Source of the DNA: Phycisphaerales bacterium
GTDB taxonomy: Bacteria; Planctomycetota; Phycisphaerae; Tepidisphaerales; Tepidisphaeraceae
Length of the DNA stretch: 55,889 nt
NCBI GenBank assembly: GCA_028291615.1
Contig: JAQGHM010000396.1
Coordinates: 1 to 55,889 of the forward strand
Direction of reading: 5' to 3'
Shown here: positions 1-8,920 of the stretch, in pieces
Layout: each line of letters opens with the position of its first letter
How positions within the stretch are numbered: the stretch's first letter is position 1
Notes under the pieces: model-generated
The model's database searches: none
What the model was told of the DNA's origin: nothing
What the model saw: the letters and a program-made list of their open reading frames with translations, nothing else
Translations under genes and position numbers: made by a program

Positions 1-805
1 GCGTCGTGAACCCCGTCACCGCCGGATCTTTGAAAAACAGCCGCCGCACGATGAACACGATCGCCGTCCCAAACCCGATGGCTGCGCACATGAATCCCAG
101 ATACGTCGCCGCGCGCAGCGGCTTAAACCCAAAACTCAGCATCCCATCCAGCGCATAATTCATCAGCCGCCCCAGCGTCTGCTTCGGCTGGCCCTTCGCA
201 CGCTCCTGCCGGTCATACTCCACCGCCGTCTGCTTAAATCCCAGCCAAAGCCGCAGCCCCGGGATAAACCGGTTCCGCTCCGGCAGCTTGTTAAAACAAT
301 CGACCACCGTCCGATCCATCAACCCAAAAATCCCCGCATCCGGCGCATCAGGCAGATCGCTGATCCGCCGCAGCAGCGGATAGAACAGCCGAAACCCAAT
401 CCGCCGCGTCCCATGCTCCGCCCGGCTCCGCCGCTTCGCCAGCACCACTTGAAACCCTTCGCTCCACTTCGCCACCAGCTCCGGAATCAGCTCAGGCGGA
501 TCCTGCAAATCGCCATCCAGCAAAATCACTGCATCCCCGCGCGCATGATGAATCCCCGCCGTCACCGCCGGCTGATGCCCAAAATTCCGCGACAGCGCAA
601 TCAGTTTCACCCGCGCATCCCGCGCATGCGCCACGCGGATAACTTCAGCCGACCCATCCCCGCTCCCATCATCCACCAGCACGATCTCCCACGCCCGCCC
701 GACGGAGTCCAGCGCCGCCGCCGTCCGCCGCAGCAGCTCCGGCAGGTTCTCCTGTTCGTTGTAGATCGGGATCACGACCGAGATCATCGTGCGCGCAGTT
801 GTCAT
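1..805 (-). CDS. Glycosyltransferase family 2, GtrB/DPM1-like, 3'-truncated by the window edge
   Basis: The 268 visible residues form a GT-A fold glycosyltransferase that probably moves a sugar from a nucleotide donor to polyprenyl phosphate at the inner membrane. It opens with VVIPIYNEQENLPELL. LVDDGSGDGS lies near residues 43-52, and the metal-binding DGD of LLDGDLQDPPE is at 97-99. A hydrophobic segment near residues 236-256 begins the C-terminal membrane anchor that ArnC/GtrB relatives carry, and the gene runs off the left edge there. The ATG at 805 is used; a second in-frame Met lies six codons later. It diverges from the membrane protein gene at 892 and sits with FkbM and GT4 genes, so a role in glycan or glycolipid assembly is inferred. 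The exact sugar is unknown. Confidence 0.88.
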   Translation of the reverse strand, partial: MTTARTMISVVIPIYNEQENLPELLRRTAAALDSVGRAWEIVLVDDGSGDGSAEVIRVAHARDARVKLIALSRNFGHQPAVTAGIHHARGDAVILLDGDLQDPPELIPELVAKWSEGFQVVLAKRRSRAEHGTRRIGFRLFYPLLRRISDLPDAPDAGIFGLMDRTVVDCFNKLPERNRFIPGLRLWLGFKQTAVEYDRQERAKGQPKQTLGRLMNYALDGMLSFGFKPLRAATYLGFMCAAIGFGTAIVFIVRRLFFKDPAVTGFTT

Positions 806-891
806 GCGTCGCCGCACGTTCGTCAATAGCGTTCCGCCACCACGGTCGCGGTTGCCGGTTCCGGCCCACGCGCGATACCATCCACCGACAG

Positions 892-1518
892 ATGTTCCCC
901 ACAACCCCTTTCTTCATCCTCGCCAAAGCCCAGCGCGGCGACCCCAACCCCATCGGCTGGATCACCACCTTCGCCTACTTCTGCGTCGCCGGATTCTGCT
1001 TCTGGGCCGGACGCCGCGAAAAAGAACAAGCCATCGGCCGCGCCCGCATCCGCCACGCCCCGCTCTTCTGGTTCACGCTCTGCGGCGTCATGATCGCCCT
1101 CGGCTTCAACAAACAGCTCGACATCCAGAGCGACATCACCCAGATCGGCCGCGACATGGCCGTTAGCGAAGGGTGGTACGAAAACCGACGCATCGTCCAG
1201 TTGATCTTCGTCACGTTCTTCGGCATCGCCGCCGTCGGCGCGGTCGTCGCCGGCTTCTGGTTCATGCGCGATCTCTGGCATCGCTACCGCATGGCCTTCG
1301 TCGGGATCATCTATCTCTGCACGTTCGTCATCATCCGCGCCGCCTCATTCCACCATATCGACAATCTGCTCTACCACCTCCCCGGCGCGGGGTATTGGGT
1401 CAACACATTCCTTGAGCTCGGAGGCAACGTAATCCTCGGCACTGCCGCCTACCGCGCCGCCACGGAAGACCACACCCAATCCTACCGCCCCCACGAAACC
1501 CAGGTGCGAATCCGCTGA
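892..1518 (+). CDS. Small polytopic membrane protein of unknown function
   Basis: A 208-residue protein with about four hydrophobic segments (near residues 24-45, 57-75, 106-130 and 138-160) and short charged loops. No catalytic motif is recognised. The ATG at 892 is preferred because an upstream in-frame extension back to 799 is arginine-rich and overlaps the divergent glycosyltransferase start. The last 20 residues are hydrophilic. It is likely an inner-membrane accessory protein, possibly linked to the neighbouring glycosylation genes, but no function can be named. Confidence 0.7.
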   Translation: MFPTTPFFILAKAQRGDPNPIGWITTFAYFCVAGFCFWAGRREKEQAIGRARIRHAPLFWFTLCGVMIALGFNKQLDIQSDITQIGRDMAVSEGWYENRRIVQLIFVTFFGIAAVGAVVAGFWFMRDLWHRYRMAFVGIIYLCTFVIIRAASFHHIDNLLYHLPGAGYWVNTFLELGGNVILGTAAYRAATEDHTQSYRPHETQVRIR

Positions 1519-1548
1519 CGTAGAGCGTTTAATCGCTTACCCGATCAG

Positions 1549-1574
1549 CTTTGCGATCTTTGCGTCTTTGCGGC
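1549..1574 (+). repeat. Short tandem CTTTGCG-type repeat
   Basis: Three imperfect 8-9 nt units (CTTTGCGAT, CTTTGCGT, CTTTGCGGC) lie between convergent genes. They belong to the same style of low-complexity intergenic repeat as the ACCACGAAG-type repeat near 19 kb. No coding sense is apparent. Confidence 0.6.
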
Positions 1575-1602
1575 AGTGGTTTTGTTTCTGAACTCTAGAG
1601 TC

Positions 1603-2337
1603 TCACCCCGGCACACAAACAATATCCCAAGGCAAATCTCCCCCCACTCGCTCCGCCATAAACGGCACCGCGATCTGATACCCCCACCCCTCCACCAGAT
1701 CGTAGATCGCCCGCTGCCCCGAAAACCCCTGGCTCCGCAGCGCCGGCTGATTCACCTCTATATGCAGCACCGGCCGCGTCCGCCGGATCAACTGCTCCGC
1801 CCCGCGCAGCGCGTATGGCTCAAACCCCTCCACATCCATCTTGATGAAGTCGCACCGATGCGGATCGAGATCATCCAGCGCCAGCACCGGACTCCCCCCC
1901 GGGTCTGCCGCCACCTGCCGCGCCCCCAAATTGTCCGCCACCGTATTCGACACCACGTTCGTCAGCACAGCCGTCTGCCCCCGCTCGCCCAGCGCCTTGC
2001 GAATGCAGATCGCGCTGGGACAGTTGAACTCCAGCACCGTAAACGCATCCTGCTGCGGCTCGATCGCGATCACGCTGCACCCGCGCGTCAGAAATAGGTG
2101 CGTGGTATCTCCGATAAACGCCCCCGCATCGATCACCACCGAGCCCGGCGCGAGGCGGCTCGCAATCGCCGGAATCTCCAGAAAACTACGATCCCAATCC
2201 AGCCGCCGATAGTGCGCGCAAAGCCGCGCAATCGCCCCATCATCCGCCAGACAAAAATGCGGCGTCCCCGGAATCTGAACAACCTTAAGCTCCGGCGCCG
2301 ACGATTCGTGAACCATAATCCAAACCCTCGATTCCAT
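1603..2337 (-). CDS. FkbM family SAM-dependent methyltransferase
   Basis: A 244-residue class I methyltransferase. The SAM-binding motif VVIDAGAFIGDTT is at about residues 67-79, the acidic AIEP follows at 91-94, and FIKMDVEGFE near 164-173 is the FkbM family signature. FkbM enzymes O-methylate sugars or other small hydroxylated substrates. Its position between glycosyltransferase genes suggests modification of a surface glycan, which is inference. The start at 2337 is the first in-frame ATG; a second at 2316 lies ten bases after GAGGG and may be the true start. The 3' end converges on the membrane protein gene that ends at 1518. Confidence 0.9.
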   Translation of the reverse strand: MESRVWIMVHESSAPELKVVQIPGTPHFCLADDGAIARLCAHYRRLDWDRSFLEIPAIASRLAPGSVVIDAGAFIGDTTHLFLTRGCSVIAIEPQQDAFTVLEFNCPSAICIRKALGERGQTAVLTNVVSNTVADNLGARQVAADPGGSPVLALDDLDPHRCDFIKMDVEGFEPYALRGAEQLIRRTRPVLHIEVNQPALRSQGFSGQRAIYDLVEGWGYQIAVPFMAERVGGDLPWDIVCVPG

Positions 2338-2416
2338 TTGAACGCACCACTCGCAGCGCGTCCAGCATTCGTCTCCCGCGCACGAACTTTCAAGTCACGG
2401 AACCTGACTGTAACCT

Positions 2417-2445
2417 TTTAGCGGCTCCGCTTGCGCAAGCGCGTC
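2417..2445 (+). repeat. Palindromic REP-like element, copy 1
   Basis: TTTAGCGGCTCCGC is followed by the perfect palindrome GCTTGCGCAAGC and then GCGTC. A closely related element occurs at 43469-43496 in another intergenic gap, so this is probably a dispersed palindromic repeat rather than a local operator. It lies 28 bases upstream of the GT4 start. Confidence 0.5.
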
Positions 2446-2472
2446 CCACGGCTCTCCCTTTGCGAAACGATC

Positions 2473-3546
2473 ATGATTTCCCCCAAAGTCCTCATCGACG
2501 CCGTCTTCTTCCAAATGTACCAAACCGGCATCGCAAGAGTCTGGACCCAGCTCCTCGAAACCTGGTCCACCACCGATTTCGCCCCAAACATCATCCTCCT
2601 CGACCGCGCCAACACCGCCCCCCAAATCCCAGGCATCCGCCGCCGCGCATGCCCACCCTACGACTACAACAACACCAACCAAGACCGCCAAACCCTCCAA
2701 TCCATCTGCGATGAAGAACAAGCCGACGTCTTCATCTCCACCTACTACACCACCCCCATCTCCACCCCCAGCGTCTTCATGGCCCACGACATGATCCCCG
2801 AACTCTTCGGCTGGAACCTCCGCCACCCCATGTGGCAGGAAAAACACTGCGGCATCGCCCACGCCAGCGCCTTCGTCTGCGTCTCCGATGCCACTCGCCG
2901 CGACCTCCTCCGCTTCTTCCCCCAGCTCCCCCCAGAAAAAGTCCACGTCACCCCACTGGCCGCCGCCCCCGTCTTTTACCCGCGCCCTGAACCCGAGATC
3001 GATTTCATCAAGAACGCCATTGGAATAACCAAACCTTATTTCCTCACTGTAGGCGCACGCGGCGGCTACAAAAACACGATCCTCACCTTCCGCGCCCTCG
3101 CCCAGTTCAACCAATTAGACGACTTCGACATCTTCTGCGCAGGCCACATCACCCTCGAACCCGAATTCCAAAACCTCATCCCCACCAAAGAAGTCAAAGC
3201 CTACAACCTGACCGACGACCAGCTCGCCGCCGCCTACTCCGGCGCCGTCGCCCTGATACACCCCAGCACCTACGAAGGCTTCGGCCTCCCCGTCTTGGAA
3301 GCCATGGCTTGCGCCTGCCCCGTCATCACCACAAAAAACGGCAGCCTCGCCGAAGTCGCCGGCAACGCCGCCATCTTCGTCCAACAAGACAGCGTCCCCG
3401 AAATGCTCGCCGCCCTGCAACAAGTCCAACACCCCCAAGTCCGCCAATCCCTAATCTCCGCCGGCTTGGAACAGTCAAAAAGCTTCTCCTGGCCGCGCAC
3501 CGCCGCGTCCCTCCGCGCCATCCTCGAACAAGTCGCCACCTTGTGA
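2473..3546 (+). CDS. Glycosyltransferase family 1/4 (GT-B fold)
   Basis: A 357-residue GT-B enzyme that transfers a sugar from a nucleotide donor. The C-terminal half has the donor-site signature YEGFGLPVLEAMACACPVI near residue 267, with the two conserved glutamates of the E-x7-E motif at 268 and 276, preceded by FLTVGARGGYKN. The ATG at 2473 is preferred over one at 2431 because MISPKVLIDAVFF is a typical family N terminus and the extension overlaps the palindromic repeat. It follows GT2 and FkbM genes, consistent with exopolysaccharide or glycolipid synthesis. Acceptor and sugar cannot be told. Confidence 0.88.
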   Translation: MISPKVLIDAVFFQMYQTGIARVWTQLLETWSTTDFAPNIILLDRANTAPQIPGIRRRACPPYDYNNTNQDRQTLQSICDEEQADVFISTYYTTPISTPSVFMAHDMIPELFGWNLRHPMWQEKHCGIAHASAFVCVSDATRRDLLRFFPQLPPEKVHVTPLAAAPVFYPRPEPEIDFIKNAIGITKPYFLTVGARGGYKNTILTFRALAQFNQLDDFDIFCAGHITLEPEFQNLIPTKEVKAYNLTDDQLAAAYSGAVALIHPSTYEGFGLPVLEAMACACPVITTKNGSLAEVAGNAAIFVQQDSVPEMLAALQQVQHPQVRQSLISAGLEQSKSFSWPRTAASLRAILEQVATL

Positions 3547-3644
3547 CCCCCTCGCCCCGTACTCCGGGAGCGAACAGGAGTGAGGCTGCAACTTGGCCCA
3601 TCAATGCGCAACCTAATTCGGTCCCGCATTTCACAGGCAAAACT

Positions 3645-3659
3645 CCCCACCCGGTGGGG
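3645..3659 (+). terminator. Possible weak hairpin downstream of the GT4 gene
   Basis: CCCCACC followed by GGTGGGG forms a short GC-rich stem about 100 bases after the GT4 stop. There is no U tract on this strand, so termination here is only a possibility. Confidence 0.25.
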
Positions 3660-3673
3660 CCTTAGGCGCCCAC

Positions 3674-3721
3674 AAAAAAAAGGCGAGCCGGTCCGAAACG
3701 TGGGAGCGCTTGCGAACCGGC
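3674..3721 (-). terminator. Rho-independent-like terminator for the PEP-CTERM gene
   Basis: Read on the minus strand, GCCGGT (3721-3716) pairs with ACCGGC (3692-3687) across a loop of about 23 bases, and a run of eight T (3681-3674) follows after six bases. It lies 40 bases past the stop of the minus-strand PEP-CTERM gene. The loop is larger than usual. Confidence 0.5.
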
Positions 3722-3760
3722 CCGCTGGAGGGTTGTGGCAAAATCGATCGATGCGGCCCA

Positions 3761-4453
3761 TCAGGCGCGGCGGCGTCGGGCAAATCCAAACGCGGTCAGT
3801 CCGAGTCCCAGGACGCCGACCGCCGCAGGCTCGGGCGCGGGGACGACCGTGACCACCGCGTCGGCCAGCGTGCTTTCCGCGCCGACGGCGGTGTTCGAGA
3901 CCGCGGCATCGCCGAAGCCGAAGTTGCTGGTGTTGTTCGCGGTCGAAGTCGTGTTGGTCTCGCTGATCGTTAGCGGGCTTGGGCTGACGAAGAGGTTGAC
4001 GGTTCCCGGCGCGACGCCTGTGACGGTCAGCGTGGCGTAGACGACCGGCGTATTGATGACCGAGTTGGCGGTGGGGGAGGTGGTAAGGGCGCGGGCGTCG
4101 TTAACGAGATAACCGCCGTTGTTCAACCCGCCGAGCAGGTTCGTGCCGCTCCAGCGCTTGGCGAAGGTGCCGCCGGGGTTGTCGATGACGTAACTGTTGG
4201 CGGTGATCGCGCCGCCGTTGGCCGACCGCCCGGCGATGTTGAGCCCAAGGGAATTGACAGCCTCGTTGCCGGTGTTGTCCGACGTGCGCGCCCAGGCGTA
4301 AAAGGTGAGCGTCTGTCCGACCGGTACGCTCAGCGTGGCGTTGGTCAGCGGCGCGATCGTGTTGGACGATCCGAAGGTGATGACGGCCCCCTGGACGGAA
4401 CCGGCAACGGCCAGTCCGAGCAGCAGGGCGATCGGGGTCATTTTCTTTCGCAT
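3761..4453 (-). CDS. PEP-CTERM sorting domain protein
   Basis: A 230-residue exported protein. Residues 1-22 form a signal peptide (lysines, then ALLLGLAVAGSVQGA). The central part is rich in Thr, Asn, Gly and Val, like beta-rich extracellular proteins. The C terminus is a textbook PEP-CTERM tail: PEPAAVGVLGLGLTAFGFA followed by RRRRA. Such tails are processed by exosortase during export to the outer surface or exopolysaccharide matrix; no exosortase gene is visible here. The start has a purine-rich GAGAGAGAAA just upstream. It follows another PEP-CTERM gene 74 bases upstream on the same strand, so co-transcription is possible. The specific role is unknown. Confidence 0.85.
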   Translation of the reverse strand: MRKKMTPIALLLGLAVAGSVQGAVITFGSSNTIAPLTNATLSVPVGQTLTFYAWARTSDNTGNEAVNSLGLNIAGRSANGGAITANSYVIDNPGGTFAKRWSGTNLLGGLNNGGYLVNDARALTTSPTANSVINTPVVYATLTVTGVAPGTVNLFVSPSPLTISETNTTSTANNTSNFGFGDAAVSNTAVGAESTLADAVVTVVPAPEPAAVGVLGLGLTAFGFARRRRA

Positions 4454-4527
4454 TGAATTTCTCTCTCTTCAGTGTTGGGGGAATGGTTGTCGTGAACAAT
4501 CAGTGGAATGAATTGGATCGATACAGG

Positions 4528-7500
4528 TCACACGCGGCGGCGGTGGCGTCGCAAGGCAATGACGCACCCCACGCCGATCAGACTGAGCGCGCCCGGCTCA
4601 GGAACGGCGGCAAGGGAGTTCAGTCCCGCCACCTCGGCCGGCGTCGCGGCGCCGCTGCCCAGCAACTTGCTCACGAAGCCGTTGATGTCCTGCCCGTTAA
4701 AGAGGCCGTCATTGTTGAAATCGCCGATCACCCCCAGGTCGCCGGCGGCGAGGTCCGGAAGCGAGGCGGCGAAGGTGTTGGGATCGAGCAGGGCGCTGAC
4801 GAACGGGTTGATGTCCTGGCCGTTGATGGCGCTATCGAGGTTGAAGTCGCCGCGCACGCGGCTCTGGATGAGCGAATAATCCGAGCCGGCGGCCACCGCG
4901 ATGCCGGGGCCGTTCTGACCGGTGACTTTGCCGTCGTCGTTCAATTCCGCGTCGACCAGGCTGATCATGCGATTGCCCAGCGGGCCGGCCAGCCCGTTGC
5001 TGGAACCGAGGATCACGGTCTCGGTGCTGAGCTGGTCAGCCAGGCTGGAAACCGTGCTTCCGACGCCGGCGTTTCGGTTGGCAATTCGCGCGACGATCTT
5101 GCCGTCGTAAACGTTGACCTTGCCGTCGCGATTGACGTCGAACTTGTCGAAGGCGTATTGGCCGGTCGCGTCATTGGCCAGGCTTGCGGTGGCATCCACC
5201 TTTTGTTGCGCGGTGGCTGTGGTCTGCATGTAATCCAAAGCGGCGTTCTTTCGGAGGACACCGCGGCGGATCGCGTCGCCGAAAGTCCCTGTGCCAAGCG
5301 TCAGTGTGGTGGCACTCGCGTTGTCAGCCAGCGCCGCGCCGCGGGCGAGAGAGTAAAGGTCCTTGCCGTCGAACTTGCCGTCGGAGTTGAAGTCGCCCAT
5401 GACGATCAGGTCGCCCTTGGTCGCGCCCGTGCCGCCGGCGTTGTTGGTCATGGTCGCAAGCGGCGTCGCCAAGCCGGAGACGATGGTGGAATTGACGCTG
5501 CCCGCGAACATGTCCACGCCCGCGCCACTTGCAAAGAGTTTGGCCTGCGCGTCCTGCGCCGCCTTGATGGCTTCGAAGTCGCGGATGCCGTTCTGGCGGA
5601 AGTTGCCGAAGAGATAATTCTGGCTGGTGATCGCGATCGCGCCGGTGCCGGCGGGGGTGACCGCGCCATAGATGCTGCTCGACCCCTTGGTCACAGTGGT
5701 CGGGTCGTCAGGGTTGAACTTGCTCGTCAGGGCGGCGCTGCCAAGGAACTGGCCGGAGAGGGTCGAGTCGTAGGCGGAGTTCGTGAACGTCTGGTTGATC
5801 CCGTCGCCGCTCTTCTTCACCTGCATGAACTGCGGCAGGATCAGGCTGTTGTCCACCAAGGCGTCGGCGGGCGTCGCGGAGCTGGTCGGCCGCGGGAAGG
5901 TCGCCACGGAGCTCAGCACGTTCTGCCGGAAATGGGAGACATCGGCGTTGGCGGTGTCGCCCTGGATGCCGGTAGAGGCGTCGGTGCGGGCGGCCCACTG
6001 TGCGGCGGTATCGGCGGCGAACGCAGCGCTGGGCTTCTTCACGGTCACGTAGGTTTCGTTCTGGTAAAGGGCGTACGTGCCGTCCACGATCGTTTGCGCG
6101 CTGGCGCGGACAAACGTGTTGGACGCGGGGTCGGTGTAGGCGTCGCGCTGGTCGCCGGTGGCGACGGTCGGGCGGAACGCATTGTTGGAACTGTCGGCGA
6201 CGTCGTTGGTGTCGTCTCGATAATCGAGTGCCCGAAGCGGGCGGGCGGTGGCGTTGGTCGTTACAGCGATGGCGTCGCTCATCGAAAGATGACCGATCGC
6301 CATGCGGGCGTTTTGCACCGTCGGCCTCAAGCCCGAGCCGCCCGAGGTCTTGTTGGAAAACTTGATCCCCGCGCCAATCAGCACCTGGGCGGTGCCGCCG
6401 TCGGCGGCGTTGCCATTGCCGCCGTCGTTCTCGCCGACGTTGAAGGAAGGGTCGAGGCCGGCGTTGAGCGACGCGACGTTGAGCGTGCCGGAATTGACGT
6501 CGCGGGTGGTGACGTTGAAGTCGGCGCCGTTGGGCAACCGGCCGGCGGCTTGCAGGAACTGGGCGTCAGTGCGATTAAGCTTTTCCAGTCCCGTGCCGGG
6601 GTTGGCGACGAAGAGCGTGGCGGTAATCGCGACGGTCTTGTTATCGAGGTTGTCGACGCCGGCGGTGTTCCACGCGCCCGCGCCAAACGCCGCGCCCGTG
6701 CGCGGGTTGACAGAGGCGGCGGGCATGTTCAGGACGGTCGAATCTGCGAGTTCGTGGCGGACGTTTCCCTGTCCCAGTCCCTGGCTGGTTGCGCCGATTG
6801 TGAGGGCAGCGTTTCCCTTGCCGTAGCCAGCCTGGCCGGGCGTGCGGTTGAAGGCGGCGCTGCCGCCGATGGAGAATCCCTGGCGGGCGCTAACGTCGGA
6901 GATGCCCATTTGCACGGCGTTTTGGCTGTTGTTCGCCGTCGTGCCGTTCAGGTTGAACTGTGCGACGCCCGTTGCGCCGCCGCCAACATTGTTGACCGCC
7001 CCCAGGAAGAATCCGCTGAGCGTGTCGCCGGCGGCTTTTCCCGCCGATGCATCGAATCGATTGCGGTTGACCCAGATCGGATTGCCGCTGGTGGGGTTGC
7101 GGTTGGTGACGCTGATCGAGCCGATCGGCGCGATCTGGTCATTGACCATTTCGAGAATGCCCTCGACCGAACCCTGCTCGTGCCACTCGATGCGAAGCGC
7201 GTTAGCGGCCTGCTGGCTGGCGGTCGTGACCGCGCCCGAGGCGTTAAACGGCGCGAGCTGGAACGAGCTGAGCGAGGTCGGCGGTCCCCATGCCGCGGGG
7301 GTGTCGGGATAGTTGACGCCGCCGATGTTTACCACGCCGTTGGGGTTGACGAAGGAGAACCCTTCGCTGGTGGTGAAGTTGCGGATCGCGGTCGATCCGC
7401 TGAGCGAGATCGTGACGGCGCTGCCGGTCGTGCCGGCGTGCACGTCGGCTGCTCCGAGCGCGCCGGCGGCGACCGACGCCGCCAGGCCGATGATTCGTCG

Positions 7501-7530
7501 CCCCTTCAGTGTCCCGGATATCTGTTTCAC
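4528..7530 (-). CDS. PstS-like substrate-binding/dockerin-like/PEP-CTERM exported protein
   Basis: A 1000-residue exported protein starting with GTG, with GGGAGG four bases upstream. Residues 1-32 are a signal peptide. The next 400 or so residues resemble PstS-type periplasmic binding proteins: LSGSTAIRNF near the N terminus, MGISDVSARQGF, and NVTTRDVNSGT, comparable to the SGT phosphate-site motif. Calcium-loop, dockerin-like repeats follow near residues 711 (GDFNSDGKFDGKDL), 797 (DVNRDGKVNVYDG), 895 (DFNLDSAINGQDINPF) and 936 (GDFNNDGLFNGQDINGF). The last 25 residues are PEPGALSLIGVGCVIAL plus RRHRRR, a PEP-CTERM tail. A ligand-binding module displayed at the surface is inferred; phosphate itself is not proven. 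It lies downstream of a pseudopilin gene on the same strand. Confidence 0.8.
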   Translation of the reverse strand: MKQISGTLKGRRIIGLAASVAAGALGAADVHAGTTGSAVTISLSGSTAIRNFTTSEGFSFVNPNGVVNIGGVNYPDTPAAWGPPTSLSSFQLAPFNASGAVTTASQQAANALRIEWHEQGSVEGILEMVNDQIAPIGSISVTNRNPTSGNPIWVNRNRFDASAGKAAGDTLSGFFLGAVNNVGGGATGVAQFNLNGTTANNSQNAVQMGISDVSARQGFSIGGSAAFNRTPGQAGYGKGNAALTIGATSQGLGQGNVRHELADSTVLNMPAASVNPRTGAAFGAGAWNTAGVDNLDNKTVAITATLFVANPGTGLEKLNRTDAQFLQAAGRLPNGADFNVTTRDVNSGTLNVASLNAGLDPSFNVGENDGGNGNAADGGTAQVLIGAGIKFSNKTSGGSGLRPTVQNARMAIGHLSMSDAIAVTTNATARPLRALDYRDDTNDVADSSNNAFRPTVATGDQRDAYTDPASNTFVRASAQTIVDGTYALYQNETYVTVKKPSAAFAADTAAQWAARTDASTGIQGDTANADVSHFRQNVLSSVATFPRPTSSATPADALVDNSLILPQFMQVKKSGDGINQTFTNSAYDSTLSGQFLGSAALTSKFNPDDPTTVTKGSSSIYGAVTPAGTGAIAITSQNYLFGNFRQNGIRDFEAIKAAQDAQAKLFASGAGVDMFAGSVNSTIVSGLATPLATMTNNAGGTGATKGDLIVMGDFNSDGKFDGKDLYSLARGAALADNASATTLTLGTGTFGDAIRRGVLRKNAALDYMQTTATAQQKVDATASLANDATGQYAFDKFDVNRDGKVNVYDGKIVARIANRNAGVGSTVSSLADQLSTETVILGSSNGLAGPLGNRMISLVDAELNDDGKVTGQNGPGIAVAAGSDYSLIQSRVRGDFNLDSAINGQDINPFVSALLDPNTFAASLPDLAAGDLGVIGDFNNDGLFNGQDINGFVSKLLGSGAATPAEVAGLNSLAAVPEPGALSLIGVGCVIALRRHRRRV

Positions 7531-7644
7531 TCTGCCTCCCGTGTAAATGCGTGCCCTGCGATGCTCTTGGTTTGCGCGGACCGGACGCCCGGCCGCTCAG
7601 GTTTAATGTTCGCGTCTGCCCGTGTGCGGGTGATGGAGACTTGG

Positions 7645-8682
7645 TTACGGTTGGATGTCGTTGCCGGGATTGAGGCTGTAGAACGCCTCGCCCCACTGGA
7701 ATTGCGGCTCGATGGTTTCCTTGACGGTTTTGGTCTCGACGTGACCGTCGCAGTAAAGAAAGTTGGTGCGGCGATCGTCGTAGTCGGTGCGGTTCATCTT
7801 GCCATGATTGCGACCGACCCAGTCGAGGCGGGTGCCGCCCGAACCGCTTGCCGGGAGCGGCGCCAGTTCGTCGGCGCGGATGCGGCGGATCTTGGGGGCG
7901 CTGCTGAAGGCGTTGGGCGGAATCTGTTCCATGTCCAGGCCGCCACTGACCCCCTTGAATCCGTGCACCGGGCGGTGGCTTTTGGAAACCGTGGCGTTGG
8001 GATCGACGCGGCCGGCAGCGGAGACGACGTGCCAATCCTGGTTCCACTCGGTCGCCAGAACCGTTTCCGACGAATTCTTTACCGACCCGGCGCGGACGAA
8101 TTGATAAGGACGTACCGCGCCCTGGAAGCCAATATAGAACTTATTCCGCGGGCAGATCGCTTCGTTAACGGTATAGGCGCAGCGCGGCGCCTGCCGGTCG
8201 ATCACGCTGCTGCCGGCATCGTTCTGCTGCCCGCCGTCGAGATTGCCGGCAAACGTGTTTGTCGGCGGAAGTCCGCCGTTCTCGATGTTCGGGCAGGTGA
8301 ACATGTCCCAGCCGCCCAGCGACTGGTAGAAGGTGACGTCGTCGTTGGCGCCGGCCTTGTTCCCGTAAAGGAAGCTGGACCAGTGAATGTATCCCTTGCT
8401 GTCGTCGTCGCCACCGCCATCCCCTTTGCGAACGGATTGACCGACATAGAGGTAGGCCGCCGGGTAGGTTTGCCGGAACTCCGCGACGTACATTCCCATT
8501 CCCTGGCCGACGCTGCGCAAGTTCGAGGCGCACTTGATCGTGTGCGACGCCTCCCGCGCCTTCCCCAGCGCCGGCAGGAGGATGCTGATCAGCAAGGCAA
8601 TGATTCCGATGACCACCAGCAGCTCGACGAGCGTAAACGCTCGCGCACCAAGACCACCGGCCCGAAAATTTCGAACGCGCAT
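7645..8682 (-). CDS. Type II secretion/prepilin-like protein (H-X9-DG class)
   Basis: A 345-residue protein with a type IV prepilin N terminus: basic leader, cleavage site before FTLVELLVVIGIIALLIS, and glutamate at mature position 5. The C-terminal FLYCDGHVETK is the processing-associated H-X9-DG region typical of the large planctomycete pseudopilin family. The start at 8682 is chosen over an upstream ATG at 8715 because GGGAAAGGA lies about six bases before it and the leader then has normal length. These proteins may form minor pilin-like fibres or serve type II secretion. It is 114 bases upstream of the PstS-like/PEP-CTERM gene, probably one transcription unit. Confidence 0.88.
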   Translation of the reverse strand: MRVRNFRAGGLGARAFTLVELLVVIGIIALLISILLPALGKAREASHTIKCASNLRSVGQGMGMYVAEFRQTYPAAYLYVGQSVRKGDGGGDDDSKGYIHWSSFLYGNKAGANDDVTFYQSLGGWDMFTCPNIENGGLPPTNTFAGNLDGGQQNDAGSSVIDRQAPRCAYTVNEAICPRNKFYIGFQGAVRPYQFVRAGSVKNSSETVLATEWNQDWHVVSAAGRVDPNATVSKSHRPVHGFKGVSGGLDMEQIPPNAFSSAPKIRRIRADELAPLPASGSGGTRLDWVGRNHGKMNRTDYDDRRTNFLYCDGHVETKTVKETIEPQFQWGEAFYSLNPGNDIQP

Positions 8683-8886
8683 GAGCAATCCTTTCCCGAG
8701 ATGACTAACCGTCACGGAGCGCGCGTCGACCCGCGAAGCGCGTCCGTAACAAGATCTGGCCGATTGCTCCCACGCCGCCGAGCGCTCCGCGAGACCGGAG
8801 CGGGCGGGCGTTCTGTAGTGGCCGGACGAAGGTATACCTATCGATTTTGAAGATCAGGCGAACAGGTCTTCCATTTTGCGTGATCA

Positions 8887-8914
8887 TTGCGCTAAGGTTG
8901 ATCGACGGTATAGT
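8887..8914 (+). promoter_or_regulatory. Candidate promoter with -10 close to the start codon
   Basis: TTGCGC, a 16-base spacer and TATAGT end six bases before the ATG at 8921. Transcription would begin at or near the start codon, giving a leaderless or nearly leaderless mRNA; no Shine-Dalgarno sequence is visible. Confidence 0.4.
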
Positions 8915-8920
8915 GGCGAT

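Noticed and set aside
4453..8850. A plus-strand open frame of 1465 codons
   Set aside because: It is antisense to three well-supported minus-strand genes with signal peptides and sorting tails, and its translation is an Arg/Ala/Gly-rich shadow without domains.
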